From Craterostigma plantagineum (lineage: Eukaryota > Streptophyta > Magnoliopsida > Lamiales > Linderniaceae), in assembly GCA_027422505.1 (NCBI GenBank), contig JAPQWV010000051.1, positions 5,361,501-5,425,500 on the forward strand: 64,000 bases of DNA, in the 5' to 3' direction. The position numbers were made by a program, and so were the translations under genes. Below the pieces are notes generated by a model that saw only the letters and a program-made list of their open reading frames with translations, made no database searches and had not been told where the DNA came from. Positions 23,161 to 35,000 of the stretch are shown piece by piece; the first letter of the stretch is position 1, and every line of letters begins with the position of its first letter.

Positions 23161-23372
23161 TTTTCTACTTCCATATTCACGCAAAAGCTCGCGTAACACA
23201 ACCTTACATAACATAACACAAATGGCGACGTATAAGCCACTCTGAATACGAAAACTACATATTACAACGTTATCTCCTACCAAATTCACCCGTATATGTA
23301 TATGAACGGGTCGCTGTCCAATTTAGGGTTTCTCACGTTCGCTTTAGTCGTACCAATAATTGAACAATTACT

Positions 23373-23690
23373 GAGTATTTGGTCAAAATATTTTCCTCAG
23401 TAACAAGTCAAATCACCCATCACGTTTCGTTTCATACAGAGAATCAATTATTCAACAATGGAAAAAGTTTTATCAAGTCATATGGTGGAATACGTGCTAA
23501 AGGGACCATAACTTGAAATCATGGGACCTGCACGTAAAATCAGGGGACCCGCACGTAAAATTAGGGGACCCGCGCATATTGTTGAGTATTTGGTCAAAAT
23601 AATTTCCTCAGTAACAAGTCAAATCACCCATCACGTACTTTCGTTTCATACAGAGAATCAATTCATTCAATAATATCAAAAAATTTTAGT
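23373..23690. repeat. Direct repeat, period 211 bp, with motif cluster 6 between
   Basis: GAGTATTTGGTCAAAATA starts at 23373 and 23584; the copies share the following 80 bp through TCATACAGAGAATCAATT. Between them (23500-23580) are three GGGGACCCGC(A/G)C units. Confidence 0.85.
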
Positions 23691-23794
23691 CAAATAGGAT
23701 TACAAACTAACATCCATAAACCCTTCAACTACACCAAGTCCATTAAACCTACAAAGCCACTTACAATTAACACTTCCAAACTCAGCCAAACAAA

Positions 23795-26000
23795 TCAATT
23801 CATACAGCTATGCGAGTCACGCAATATCCGTGCAGCCATAGTGGCTCGATACGCTGAAATATCAATCTGCCTTTGATATTCATCAAACTCGGGCGTGTCA
23901 ACCATAACCGTCTCCACCGTCAACGCCGCATGAACCCCGCAATCCAAGCTGCCAGCCTTCTGCTGGCGATTCATTTTATTATTCAACTTCGGCTTTGTGA
24001 CGATGTCGAACTTGAAACGCCAATATGCAGAAAGAAACTCCCCCTGCAAAATATAGCAAACGTCGAACATGTCACTAAATAAATAAAAATGATAGACAAA
24101 CGAATTTCAGCTACTTACGAACACTCTCCCGACGAATTGCACACCATGCGCGCCCAATGAGTCGTGAAGGACGAAGGTTTGCATTGACGCGTCAAATAAG
24201 CACTGCCCAGTGGGCCCGTGCGCAAACAGGAGAGATGATGTACTTGCATCGTAGCAATACATCCTCCGTGAGATGCTCCAACCATCTCCAACTGCTTCTC
24301 GACAATCCATTCACGAAGCTCTCCATATCATCCACCCGTACTTTCGCCTTCCTATTCAACTTCTGCGCCTTCCTAAAGTGCTCGTCTTGCACGTAACTTG
24401 GAAAGACGAAGACGCGAGGATAATTGTCATTGTCCGCATAGATTCGCCTCAAGCAATCTAGATATGCGTCAAGACAATTGGACTTGAGCATATCATGGAA
24501 GAGCAACATGTAGAAGCCTTGGGCATCCACGTCGCACATGTCAGACGACCAAACGTTATCACTGCATAAAAAGAAAAATTATTACGTGTTTAGGTACGAT
24601 AACTGAGATTGACATCGAAAGTAAACATTTACCTAAATCTTGCCGCTTGAAGGTACATGTCAATGAGCACGCGATCGTGTTCATGAATCAGCTCACGCCC
24701 GGAGAAGTCCACGCGCCCGAGGGACTTCTTGCTCCACTTCTCATTTCTATCTGAGCCAGAATCCTCATCACTTAGATCAACAAATTCTACAGGCGATTTG
24801 CCTCTTCTTCAAACTCCTCGGGCACTCGACGAAGCACCAACGTCTCCCGCCTCAACCACCTCCACAGGTGTGGGAAAATCTTCAACAGGTACGATCGCTA
24901 AATGATCGTCGTCGCCACGATCGCGGTGGACAAGGGAACACCTAACCTCCACTCCCCGCGTGAGTAGGCCCGTCACACGGTCGAATAGGTCGTGTGCCGC
25001 CCCAACGTCGAAAACGCTGTCCCTAAAGTACGCAGCCTCCAACTCTTCCACTGACGGCACTAACAACCCTCGTACAAAATCGCCGTCGACGGCATCTGCG
25101 ACCGTCCTAAAAGTCGGCATGCTTTGCGACCCCAATTCTTCGTCGCCCACCTGAGCATGCGTGGCGTGAAATCTTCTTCCTTGCCAACCGCAAACTGGTC
25201 TGCAACCCCCGGCATGCACTCGTATGCTAGTATCTGAATACAAATAACGCAAAAATCTTACAAACGTCCCTCAAAACATGGTATGCAAGAAGCTTAGTTA
25301 TAATTCACCTGAAGTGGTTGTACTGATCAGCCAGTCCCGTGGCCTCTCCCGTAGATTTACCTTAACACTTCGTATCACCTCACGGAAAGCCACGGTGCCC
25401 CAAGGATACTGGGAGAATGCAAATCGATCTTCGACGAGACTAAGGACCGTCGTACTGACGACAGTGTCCTTCTTCGACGGTCGAGGCATCAACACGGCGG
25501 TGGCAAAGTACACGTCCGCCAACTTCAGCTTCTCGAAGTCCACATCGTCCTCGTCGCCAGACAACTCCTCCAACACACGCTTGACGTGCGACATGCGGAC
25601 TTTTGAGCTGTTGCCAAAATGTCTTGCAGTGAATTGTGAGCCGCCGTTTACCGGCGGTAGCTCGGCTGCGAACTTCAGCCCGGTGATTAGGCAATAATCC
25701 GACTTTGAAAATCGGAGTGGTTTTCCGCCAAAAATCATCCACAGCTCTTCTCGGTTGTGCATCATCGTCTGGCTCTGGATGAGGTACCACAGCAACTGGC
25801 CCGAGAGGTTAAAATCAGGCTCAGCCATAACAAACACAGCAACGGACTCTCGTTCCTAAAAAGCTCCCACTCGTGGTGGTTCAGACACTGTCTTATCAGC
25901 TCGCTGGCATCCGCGTCTAACGAGCTCATTTTTACACTCAAACGGGGAACTTTGTCCACTGTGTCGAACTGCTTCTGCATCACAACCTAATTTATGCGTA
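23795..26000 (-). pseudogene. DUF1985-Ulp1 protease gene, frameshifted
   Basis: The minus-strand gene starts near 25983 with FDTVDKVPRLSVKM, then a DUF1985 domain (25298-25837: MIFGGKPLRFSKSDYCLITG, then FSQYPWGTVAFREVIRSVK). A linker (24650-25252) and a C-terminal Ulp1/C48 domain follow (24192-24539, ending ARAHWAVLI; then LHDSLGAHGVQF near 24120-24170; then SLDCGVHAALTVE at 23795-24070). The catalytic His, Asp and Cys are all present. An intron with GTAAGT donor at about 24119 and TTTTGCAG acceptor at about 24048 separates the Asp and Cys exons. One-base frameshifts occur near 25845 (within DUF1985) and near 24193 (after the catalytic His). Ulp1 enzymes cut SUMO from proteins; this copy is probably inactive. 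Confidence 0.7.
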
Positions 26001-26039
26001 AAACACATTTTAGCTAAATTACGTGGTATGAAATAATTA

Positions 26040-26135
26040 AAACAGAAACCCTTATGCATAGATGCGCAGGGGACCGCATCGCATATGCTGAGATTCAAGC
26101 ACAGACGCGCATGAGACCCCTGCGCATCGGCGCGG
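26040..26135 (-). repeat. Inverted copy of the 23085-23165 block
   Basis: The reverse complement contains GCGCAGGGGTCTCATGCGCG, then CATATGCGATGCGGTCCCCT and CATAAGGGTTTCTG, matching duplication unit B on the other side of the Ulp1 gene. Confidence 0.8.
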
Positions 26136-26640
26136 TCCTAGCAAGGGTCCCCTGCGTATAAGCGCGGGTCCCCTGGTCATAGCGCGTGGGTCCCCTGCTT
26201 ATAACGCACGGGTCCCCCGAACTTGCGCACGCGCAGTGGCACAGGACCCGCCCGTTAAGGTAAGAGCGTTTAAGCAGGGGAACCGTGCGTATAAGCGCGG
26301 GTCCCCTGGTCATAGCGTGCGGGTTCCCTGCTTATAGCGCGCGGGTCCCCCGAACTTGCGCACGCGCAGTGGCACAGGACCCGCCCGTTAAGGTAAGAGG
26401 ACCCGAGCGTTTAAGCAGGGGAACCGTGCGTATAAGCGCGGGTCCCCTGCGTATAAGCGCGGGTCCCCTGCTTATAACGCGCGGGTCCCCCGAACTTGCG
26501 AGCACGGGTCCTATGCTTGCAAGAATGGGTCCTATGCTTGCAAGCACAGGTCCTATGCTTGCAAGCGCGAGTCTTATGCTACCAAGCACGGGTCCTATGC
26601 TACCAAGCTCTGTCCTATGCTTGCAAGCACGGGTCCGCAC
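26135..26640. repeat. GGGACCCGCGC motif cluster 7 (densest)
   Basis: Regular units GCGCGGGTCCCCTG(CTTATA/GTCATA)(A/G)GCGC in the complementary orientation, then GCAAGCACGGGTCCTATGCTT variants of about 24 bp from 26505. A block of about 130 bp (GAACTTGCGCACGCGCAGTG onward) is itself repeated at 26219 and 26352. Short open frames here are repeat artefacts. Confidence 0.9.
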
Positions 26641-27000
26641 CAAATTAGGATTCGATGGGTCGTTCCCAGATCCCCTCTCGCGTTAAATTGAAGAAGACGG
26701 AGAGTAGAACACATACCTCCACTCTTTGGGTGTTCGCGTTGAATGCCATTGTCGAATGAGTCGATTTGCAGAGAAGACGACGATTTGCAGTGCAGGGGCG
26801 GGAGAGCACACGCTTGCTTTTTTTACTGGAAGTGAAAGTGGAGACGATTTGCAGTGCAGGGGCGGGAGAGCACATGCTTGCTTTTTTTACTGGAAGTGAA
26901 AGTGGTTGCTTTTTTTTACTTTTACCCCACTCTTCTATAACGGGTCTGATGTTTCATATTCGCTAGAGTGTAACATGTAAACCCTTTAATTAATTTTATC
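26640..27000 (-). repeat. Inner inverted repeat, right arm, with small first-exon-like ORF
   Basis: Inverse partner of 20040-20350. On the minus strand an ATG at about 26746 starts MAFNANTQRVE, parallel to MAINANTKK in the left arm. A 63-bp unit (CGATTTGCAGTGCAGGGGCG and following) is tandemly duplicated at about 26781-26905. Confidence 0.7.
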
Positions 27001-27029
27001 GTTAAGTATTGTTGAGGTTGTTGATTGAC

Positions 27030-27158
27030 ATTAAATAAGGGTAAAATAGTCTTTAGAGCGGAGTTAGTAAGGGTACAAAGGTAAAGTCCGATTTTGGGTG
27101 CTATTTTTTAAAAGATGACCAGCTCAAGGGCTATTTACTTAAAAAATCCGGTGACCAA
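27030..27158. repeat. Right terminal inverted repeat of the MULE-like element
   Basis: Inverse partner of 18549-18680; see that entry. The outer end is placed at GGTGACCAA, 27150-27158. Confidence 0.6.
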
Positions 27159-27743
27159 AAACTCGAGAATAGTAAGATCTTAACTTTTGATGGAGGCGGC
27201 TCTTAGTAAACGTGCTAAATCTTCGCCCTCAAACCCTAGCATCCCAAGGCGAAGAACTTCTCAACCCCAAGTGAGAAGGAAAATTCATCAATCCTTTCTC
27301 GTGCCCAGGAGAAACTAAAAGCCACCAAAGAGGAGAAAACCCCAAAAATAGGGAAAAAAATCCTACAAAGGAAAAAAGCAATTTCCCATCGGTGGGAGGC
27401 ACAAGCTCCACAAAGGGAGATGGGAAAAGACCCACAGAAAACGAAAAGAAGTAAAAAACGAAAGTAAGCTATGAGCTCCCCAACCTCCATTAATGGAGGA
27501 AGGGCGAAGAGATATTCTTGATTTAGGGTATTTTTAGAGAGAAGGTGGAGCTAATTCGGTAGAGATAGAAAATACAAGCGCTTTAAGGGGCATATAAGTG
27601 ATGCGCTTGAGTTTTTAGCCTCCAAGCTAGGCAAGCTTTTTTCGAGCTCGAATAAAAATAATTAAGCTCGAGCTCACCCCACAAATTCTTTTAATGGACG
27701 TTTCGAGCTCCAAATTTTTTAATCTAAGTTTAAAAAATCTTTC

Positions 27744-27748
27744 GCCTC
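27744..27748. other. Target-site duplication of the 13-kb Copia element, left copy
   Basis: GCCTC, repeated exactly at 40835-40839 after the 3' LTR. Five bases is the usual length for LTR retrotransposons. Confidence 0.9.
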
Positions 27749-28051
27749 TGTTAGGAATATTTTGTAGCATCCTTTAATTATGTAATCTTGGGTTAATGTG
27801 TTGGGTTGTAATAGTTTGGGGTAACTTATGATATTTAGTCATAGTTTTGTATTGGGCTTTAATATACCAATCAATTGAGGTATATAAAGCCCAAATAACC
27901 CTAATTAGGGTTTTATCAAAAGTATTGAAAGGTAAGCCACCTTGTACGTTAGATTAAGAAAACACACACTAACACACACTCAGGGTGTTCTTCACGTTTC
28001 ACACATTCAAACCAATCTTTTGATCCTTGTTTGGTAAAATAAGGGCCAATA
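27749..28051 (+). mobile_element. 5' LTR of the Copia element
   Basis: Starts TGTTAGGAAT. Contains a TATA-like GAGGTATATAAAGCCC at about 27876-27891, which would be the promoter of the genomic RNA. The last bases are CCAATA; the 3' LTR keeps CCAACA, so the terminal CA is altered here by one base. Confidence 0.92.
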
Positions 28052-28052
28052 A

Positions 28053-28066
28053 GTGGTATCAGAGCC
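28053..28066 (+). other. Primer-binding site of the Copia element, tRNA-iMet type
   Basis: GTGGTATCAGAGCC directly follows the 5' LTR; TGGTATCAGAGCC pairs with the 3' end of initiator tRNA-Met. Confidence 0.9.
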
Positions 28067-28379
28067 TAACGCGGATCAATATCTTCCATTTGAATCCAGT
28101 TTTGCTCGTTTTCGACGTGATTTGACGAAGATTTTAGCTTGAAAAATCATTCTCTGCTTTTTCATTGTTTTTTTTGGATGTTTTCAAATCGTTCTCATTG
28201 ATTCTTTTCTCCTAGGACATTTGAAAACTGATTTTGAGAACATTTAGGTTCCTTCACGTCGATTCCAGTCAAGTTTGAGTCGGATTTAAGCAAAAATGAG
28301 TCTGAAAAATATGTTTTTCACTGAACTGGGCATCACTTTCAAGCAACAAATTAAACAGTACCATTGAATTTGAAGGTTT

Positions 28380-28990
28380 CGACCGAAACTCACTGAAAGA
28401 AGATTCAATCAATTTTAATTTCCGGGAATTTCTTCGCTTATTTCACAGTTTCGCTCGAAAGATTTCTCGGCGAAAGTCCAATTGTTTCGATCGAAAGTCG
28501 ATTAATTTAAGTTTCGACGAATTTTCCACCAATTTTCACAAGTTTCGATCGATACAATTCTCGGCGAAAGTCCAATATTTTTCACCCGAAACGCTACAGT
28601 ACACAATTTCATAGTTTCGATCGATACACATTTCGAACGCTACAGTGCACAATTTCACAGTTTCAATCGATACACATCTCGGCGAAAGTCCAATATATTT
28701 CGCCCGAAACGCTACAGTACACAATTTCATAGTTTCGATCGATACACATTTCGAACGCTACAGTGCACAATTTCACAGTTTCGATCGATACACATCTCGG
28801 CGAAAGTCCAATGTACTAACTGTTTCGCTCGAAACCTTGTTCTCCACTTAGCCAATTTCAATCTCAGACGATCGAAACTATTTTTTTTTCAAATCAAAAT
28901 CAAATTCCGTCTTTCGATCGAAACTAACAATTTCAAAACTCTTTCGCCCAATTCACACCTTCGCTCGAATCTTCCAATCTTAACTTAGTT
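28380..28990 (+). repeat. Leader repeats: TTTCGATCGA/TCGGCGAAAG tandem units, period 118 bp
   Basis: TCTCGGCGAAAGTCCAAT recurs at about 28559, 28677 and 28795, an exact 118-bp period, with GCTACAGTRCACAATTTCAY in each half unit. Many GTTTCGATCGATAC and CTTTCGATCGAAAC boxes occur. Short open frames here are repeat artefacts. Confidence 0.9.
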
Positions 28991-29286
28991 TCGATTGCCC
29001 GACTCTCAACACTTAGAACCAATCGTTTAGCTTATTTTCATATCATACTAGAGTCGATCAAGCACTCAAATTGAATTGAACAAAATTATCAATTTCACTT
29101 TACACCAATTGTTCCATCCTCGAGCAGTACACTAAATTCATCAAACTCTTTTATTTCGACAGAATTCACTAAGACCTAATTAGACTCAACACTAGAAATT
29201 ACTCAAACTTGACTACATTTCTTTCAAAACTAAAGTGTTTAATTTCGCAGATATATCTCGCGTTAACGATCATTACCAAACATACC

Positions 29287-32073
29287 ATGGACGGTCTTGC
29301 TATTGGATCTGACAACCGTGCACCACTACTGAGATGGGGGGAGTACGGCATATGGAAGCAACGATTCATAAACTTCATAGAAATCAAGGATGGAGACCTC
29401 GCAAATGACATGCTTTCCTCCATTTTTGAAGGACCTGCCCAATTTTGGACCATTATCCCCGCTCAACCCGATGCAGTTCCCGCAATTCCAGAAAGAAGAA
29501 CTCCTAAGGATCCTAGTCGATACAACGATGCTGAGAAAGCACGAGCCAGAGCAGCCAAGCTTGCTCGACACTATGTACTTCAGGCTCTACCAAATGATGT
29601 CTACAAGCAAGTCGATGCAATGGTCACTGCAAAGGAAATTTGGGACGAAGTCTGCAAGATGATGGTCGGAACAGAAGTTAGTACTTTGTCCAAGAAATCT
29701 AGTATCCTTACTGCCTATGACTCCTTCAAGGCTAAGGAGGGGGAAGAACTTCGAGATGCTTACCTTCGCTTCCTAACCATCATTAACGAGATGAGAAAGA
29801 TTAACATCCAGCGTTCCAATCTCGAACACAACATCAAGTTCCTCTCCACACTTCAACCGGAGTGGGGACGAATTGCAGTTCTGGTTAAGCAACAGAACAA
29901 AGATCTGGACGCGATGGACATTCATTCCCTACACGATTATCTCTCACAATACTCGCAATATGCTAAAGAGATTAAGAACGAAGGAAAGCTAAACATTGAA
30001 ATGGAACCAATTGCACTCGTAACTTCTAAGTCAAGCAACAGGAGCTCGAAGACTTCTAAAGGAAAGCAGGTCGTACCATCTGACACCTCTGACAACACCG
30101 AATCTGACCAAGGATCAGAGGACGAACTCGAATCCATCAGAAAGAAGCTGGCAATGATCTCAGATACCGTCAATAAGATGAGCGCCAAGAAATCATCCTC
30201 TTCCTTCAACAAACAACGAACCTCGGGCGGGAAACAGAAGTACATTGCCCCTGAAGAGACTGAAACTAAGAAATCTGAAATAGTGAAGAAGTGCTTCAAC
30301 TGTGGCAAGCCGGGTCACTTTCCTTTGGAATGCTTCAGACCCAAGAAGAAAAACACTGAATACTACAAGAAGAAATTTCAGCTCTCACAGCGCAAGGAAG
30401 CGGGAATAGTCTTGGTAGCTGAGGAAGAGGAATGGCTGGAGGACACATCTGACGAGGAGGAAGAAGAAATGGCCTTCATGGTGAAAAGCATACAGGATGA
30501 CTCCGACGAGGATGAGCCAGCCATCGGATCAGACAGGACAGATGTTTCATCATCCGACCTGGAGGTATACACTCCATCCCTACATGATTTCGTTAAACTA
30601 GAACGTAGGATAGCCGAACTCTCCATGCATCGTAAAAATCACTCAGAACTCCAAAGCAATTTCGACAAAAATTATGCCCTGTTGAACAAACAACAGGAAG
30701 AAATAGCAATTCTTAATGAATCCTTGATCTTGTCTGAAACTAAAGTGAAGACTTTAGAAGGTCATATAGAAAACAAGGAAATAGAGATTAGCAATATGAG
30801 CAGAAGATTGAAAGACAGCGAGGAAGAATGTGTAAATGTAGCGTCTCAATACGAACTAATCACCAACGAACGTGTACGACTATACAAGAAAATCAAGGAA
30901 TTAGAGGACATCAACACCAAAAGAGGTCAAAGTGAACGAACCATGTTCCTTAGCCAACCTAAAGATGTTGAATTTTATAATCCCCGCGAAGGATTGGGAT
31001 TTGAGCCCACCACTAACCCTGAAGCAGATAAAGTAAACTCTCTGTACAACATCAAACGTTTTGGGTTAAGCATCGAACGACTAATGCCCTTCGTCGGATC
31101 AAGTGAGGTGACTGAATCTGATGAACAAAGGCGGAAGAACAAAGAATGGGCTCAAATCATGTGTGACTACGACGAACTCAATAATAGCTACAAAACAAGA
31201 GAGATACCGCTTTCTGATGATTACATGTCACCATTTGGACCCGAAGGCAATGACGAACAGACTAAACCTATTTATTCATTCATATATATTCCAGAAATTA
31301 TACGCAAAATAGGTTCTTTGACAGCCTCTCTAGAGTCGGAAAGGAAAGCTCACGAAGAACGAGAACTATTTTGTTGAGCAAAATTTATACTCTTGAAAAC
31401 TTTCCTGATGCTTACAAACCTTCCACCTCCCGTCCTATTCCAGAATCATTTACATGTAAATGCAAGCAAACTACAAAGAAAATACCTTTATCTCACACTA
31501 ACTTGGTATCGCATGTGCTCACAGACAAAGGCGTGAGATCTAAGGAAGCGAAGAAGGTTCAACCTGGCTCAGCTAAGAAGACAACAGTCCCTGATAAAAA
31601 GAAGAGACCAGTCTCCAACTTTTCTTCTCATGTTTTAAAATCTTTTAGCATTTCCAAAAGTGACTTCTTGTAATGTCGCAGAACGTATTCCGTTATTCCA
31701 TTCCCTAAAATCAAAGTTCTGTCATGTCAACAATGATGTACTTTCCCATTCTCATGACTGTCACTTCAGCAATAGCGTTTCCAAATCGCATAGCGCTCGT
31801 TCTAAGGACACATCTCCCACGACGTCCAATCATACTACTAAATCTAAAAGGAAACACAACATCTACAAGACCAAGCCAAGCAAGAAATCAAGTCCAAAAC
31901 AGATTTGGATACCGAAATCTCAACTGCATCCTATAGGAAATCATCGCGATTGGACTCTCAAACCAGCTACAAAACAACCTAGCAAAGAATTAAATCTAGC
32001 AACGAACAAGAAATCTACTACACCTGCTATCAAAAGAGGACCCATCTATAAATGGGTGCCAAAACTTACTTGA
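29287..32073 (+). pseudogene. Copia gag, open for 697 codons then broken
   Basis: The ATG at 29287 (MDGLAIGSDNRAPLLRWGEY) is the better start; the frame is open upstream to 29209. The N-terminal half is the UBN2/gag domain (ALPNDVYKQVDAM, AKEIWDEVCKMM). A single zinc knuckle CFNCGKPGHFPLEC lies at about 30292-30333. An acidic, coiled-coil-like C-terminal half follows (30600-30930). The frame stops at 31375-31377, continues in another frame to 31673, and returns to the first frame (31660-32073) up to a TGA at 32071. Related elements have one long gag-pol frame, so this gag is likely damaged. Gag forms the cytoplasmic virus-like particle and binds RNA. Confidence 0.8.
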
Positions 32074-32085
32074 TCTTTTTTGCAG
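32071..32085 (+). other. Gag-pol junction: TGA stop plus splice-acceptor-like tract
   Basis: The in-frame TGA at 32071-32073 is followed at once by TCTTTTTTGCAG. Pol continues in the same frame as gag right after it. The sequence could be a stop read-through site or a 3' splice site for a spliced pol RNA. Confidence 0.45.
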
Positions 32086-35000
32086 GTCCGTCATGTGTGG
32101 TACTTAGATTCAGGTTGCTCCTCACACATGACTGGAAACAAAGAGCTGTTGAGCAACTTCTCTGAAGGATTCCTCGGGAAGGTCTACTTCGGTAACGGTC
32201 AATCTGCATCCATGCTAGGAACCGGTGATCTCATCCATGACAGGCTAACCATCAAAGGAGTATCCTACGTCGAAGGACTGAGCTACAATTTATTCAGCAT
32301 AGGTCGTTTCTGTGACAAAGGCTACAAAGTGAACTTCGAGACCAACAAATGTAGTGTCACAGATATCAATGGAAGAGAGCTACTCACTGGTCACAGAAAG
32401 ACGAATCTTTGCTCCATTGACCTCAAGACTGTTCGACCGACATGCCTTATTTCTCGAGCCTCTCTACATCAGAACGATCTCTGGCATCAGCGACTTTCCC
32501 ATCTCAACTTCAAAGACCTAAACAAACTGAGATCAGAAAACTTGGCAAAAGGGCTTCCCTCGTTCAGATATCACAAAGAGCATCTTTGCTCGGCGTGTGA
32601 AATGGGAAAGATAAGGCAAGCCTCCCACCGAACCAAACACATAGCCTCAACTTCCAAACCTCTCGAACTCATTCATATGGATCTGTGTGGACCCATGCGC
32701 ACTCAGACCATTAATGGGCGGAAATATGTGTTAATCATAGTGGATGATTTCTCACGCTACACATGGACTAAATTTCTGAGAACCAAGGATGAAACTCCAG
32801 GTCTAATCATTGAGTTCATCAAAACCGCTCAAAACCTCTACCAACTGAGTGTACAAATCATCAGAACTGATAATGGGACAGAATTCAAGAACAGAAAACT
32901 TAGTGACTTCTATGCATCACTTGGAATCACCCAACAGTTCGCAGCAGCCAAAACACCTCAACAAAATGGGGTAGTGGAACGCAAAAACAGAACCTTAGTT
33001 GAAACAACTCGTACACTCCTCATTCACTCTGGATTACCTCACTTCTTGTGGGCCGAAGCAATGAACACAGCTTGTTTCACTCAAAATCGTGGCTCACTTC
33101 ACAAGAGGTTCAATAGGACACCCTATGAGTTGATAAATCGTAGAGTGCCAGACGTCTCATTCCTGAAAGTTTTTGGGTGCAAGTGCTATGTGGCAAATGA
33201 TCGTGAAGACAGAGGCAAACTTGACCCAAAAGCATTCGAAGGCATACTGGTGGGATACTCAACAACATCAAAAGCCTATCGCATATATCTCAAAGAGAAA
33301 AGATCTGTTATGGAAAGCATAAACGTAACGTTTGATGAAGTAGACCGTGTCGTTTCTGCACAAATCAGTCCAGAACCAGGACTTCTACGAGAATTAACAA
33401 AGGATCAACCTAGCACTTCCTCTATGGGAGAATCTTCAAAAACAAAGGCGTTAAGTGACATGGAACTTGATCTCTTATTTGAAGATCTCTTCCCAAAGCC
33501 GACACCACACACTGCTCCAACAACATCTGCGGTACCAGAAAATATTGATTATGCGGAGCCTAATAATGACAATACCCCTCCTACGATGGAAAATCTTCAC
33601 CTTGATGACGATAGTGAACCCCCAACAGATACAGAAATCATATCCAGCTCAGGCGCTGAAACTCCTCAGCCTTATGATACAACAATAGAAATTTCTTCAG
33701 GAGAGTCAGTAATGCCACAACCTGGAGAAGAAATAGAACATCAGGCTGATCAAGGTGGAGAAACGACATACGATACAAACACAGCTGGATCTTCACAGCC
33801 TAGTACCAGAAAGTGGACTCGAGCCCACCCAAACTCACAAATAATTGGAGATCCCTCCGCTGGAGTAACCACTCGAGCATCAACGATAAACGAAAGCCTC
33901 TACTCTTGCTTTCTCAGTCAAAAGGAACCCAGTAAAGTAGCTGAAGCACTCGCCGATCCAGACTGGATAATAGCAATGCATGAGGAAATCAATCAGTTTG
34001 AGAGGTTGAAAGTTTGGAATCTTGTACCTAGACCAGCTGGGAAAACCATTATAGGTACTAAATGGGTGTTTAAGAACAAAAGAGACGAGCAAGGAGTCGT
34101 TATCCGGAATAAAGCAAGGCTGGTGGCAAAAGGTTACAATCAACAAGAAGGAATCGACTATGACGAGACATATGCTCCAGTCGCAAGAATAGAAGCCATC
34201 AGGATATTCTTAGCTTTCGCTGCACACAAGAATTTCACAGTCTACCAGATGGATGTCAAAACTGCATTCCTCAACGGAATACTAAAAGAAGAAGTTTTTG
34301 TATCCCAGCCTGAAGGTTTTGTAAACGAACAACGCCCAGACCACGTCTACAGACTCGATAAAGCTCTTTATGGACTTAAACAAGCTCCCAGAGCCTGGTA
34401 CGAGGTCCTCTCGGATTTTCTCATCTCATCTGGTTTCACAAAAGGAAAGATAGATACGACTCTTTTTATCAAGAAGGACGGATCCGACATTATGCTAGTG
34501 CAGATCTACGTTGACGACATCATATTCGGGTCTACAGACTCACGAATGTGCAGGTACTTTGGGGATCTAATGAAGCAGAAATTCGAAATGAGCATGATGG
34601 GTGAACTAAATTTCTTCTTAGGACTTCAGGTTAAACAGCTTCACGATGGAATCTTCATAAGTCAATCCAAGTACATTCACGACATACTCAAGAAGTACAA
34701 CTTGGACAACTCAAATACTGCCATGACTCCAATGTCTACCTCACGCAAACTTGATGCAGATTCCTCAGGAAAAACTGTTAATCAGACAACTTATCGAGGC
34801 ATGATAGGATCCTTGCTCTATCTTACATCAAGTAGACCTGATATCATGTTCGCCACATGTCTCTGTGCACGCTTTCAAGCTGATCCAAAGGAATCTCACA
34901 TGCTCGCGGTCAAGCGAATTTTCAAATATCTCAAGGGAACTCCGAATCTAGGTCTATGGTACCCGATGGAATCAAGCTTTGAACTCGTAGGATACACAGA

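Larger units (their letters stand above)
21945..23185. repeat. Direct duplication, unit about 0.7 kb
   Basis: Unit A (about 21945-22490) and unit B (about 22625-23185) share order and wording throughout: TTATTAACGAATTTAATAAT, ATGTCAAGTCATCTGTC, CTGCTCTGACATGTCACTTT, AACGCGCCC, CCCTGCGCGCAAG, GGGGACCCGGCGGGAACC, CATATGCGATGCGG and CATAAGGGTTTTCTA. Unit B begins with a further 58-bp local duplication (22663-22745). Confidence 0.9.
18549..27158. mobile_element. Large Mutator-like element with captured or carried genes
   Basis: The outer ends are inverted. Left from 18549 reads TTGGTGACC, then TTTTTAAAAAATGGCCTTTG and GAATAGCACTC. The reverse complement from 27158 reads TTGGTCACC, then TTTTTTAAGTAAATAGCCC and AAATAGCACCC. 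A second inverted block pairs 20040-20350 with 26640-27000. Inside are a DEK_C-domain ORF (plus), a DUF1985-Ulp1 gene (minus), a 700-bp direct duplication and clusters of a GGGACCCGCGC motif. Plant MULEs are known to carry Ulp1/DUF1985 genes (for example the Kaonashi type). No MULE transposase is visible and no 9-bp target duplication was found. Confidence 0.6.

Noticed and set aside
26285..26686. Open frames with repeated GPxLAS and RISAGPL units
   Set aside because: The repeats mirror the nucleotide GGGTCCC unit in both strands; this is a minisatellite, not a repeat protein.
27229..27490. Minus-strand hydrophobic frames (FSFVGFFSLFLGF and overlapping)
   Set aside because: The other strand is an A-rich, AAG/GAA-rich stretch; two overlapping frames look similarly hydrophobic, so composition explains them.
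28536..28851. Open frames with repeated TVSIDTHL-like segments
   Set aside because: They are translations of the 118-bp leader repeat of the Copia element and lie upstream of the gag start.
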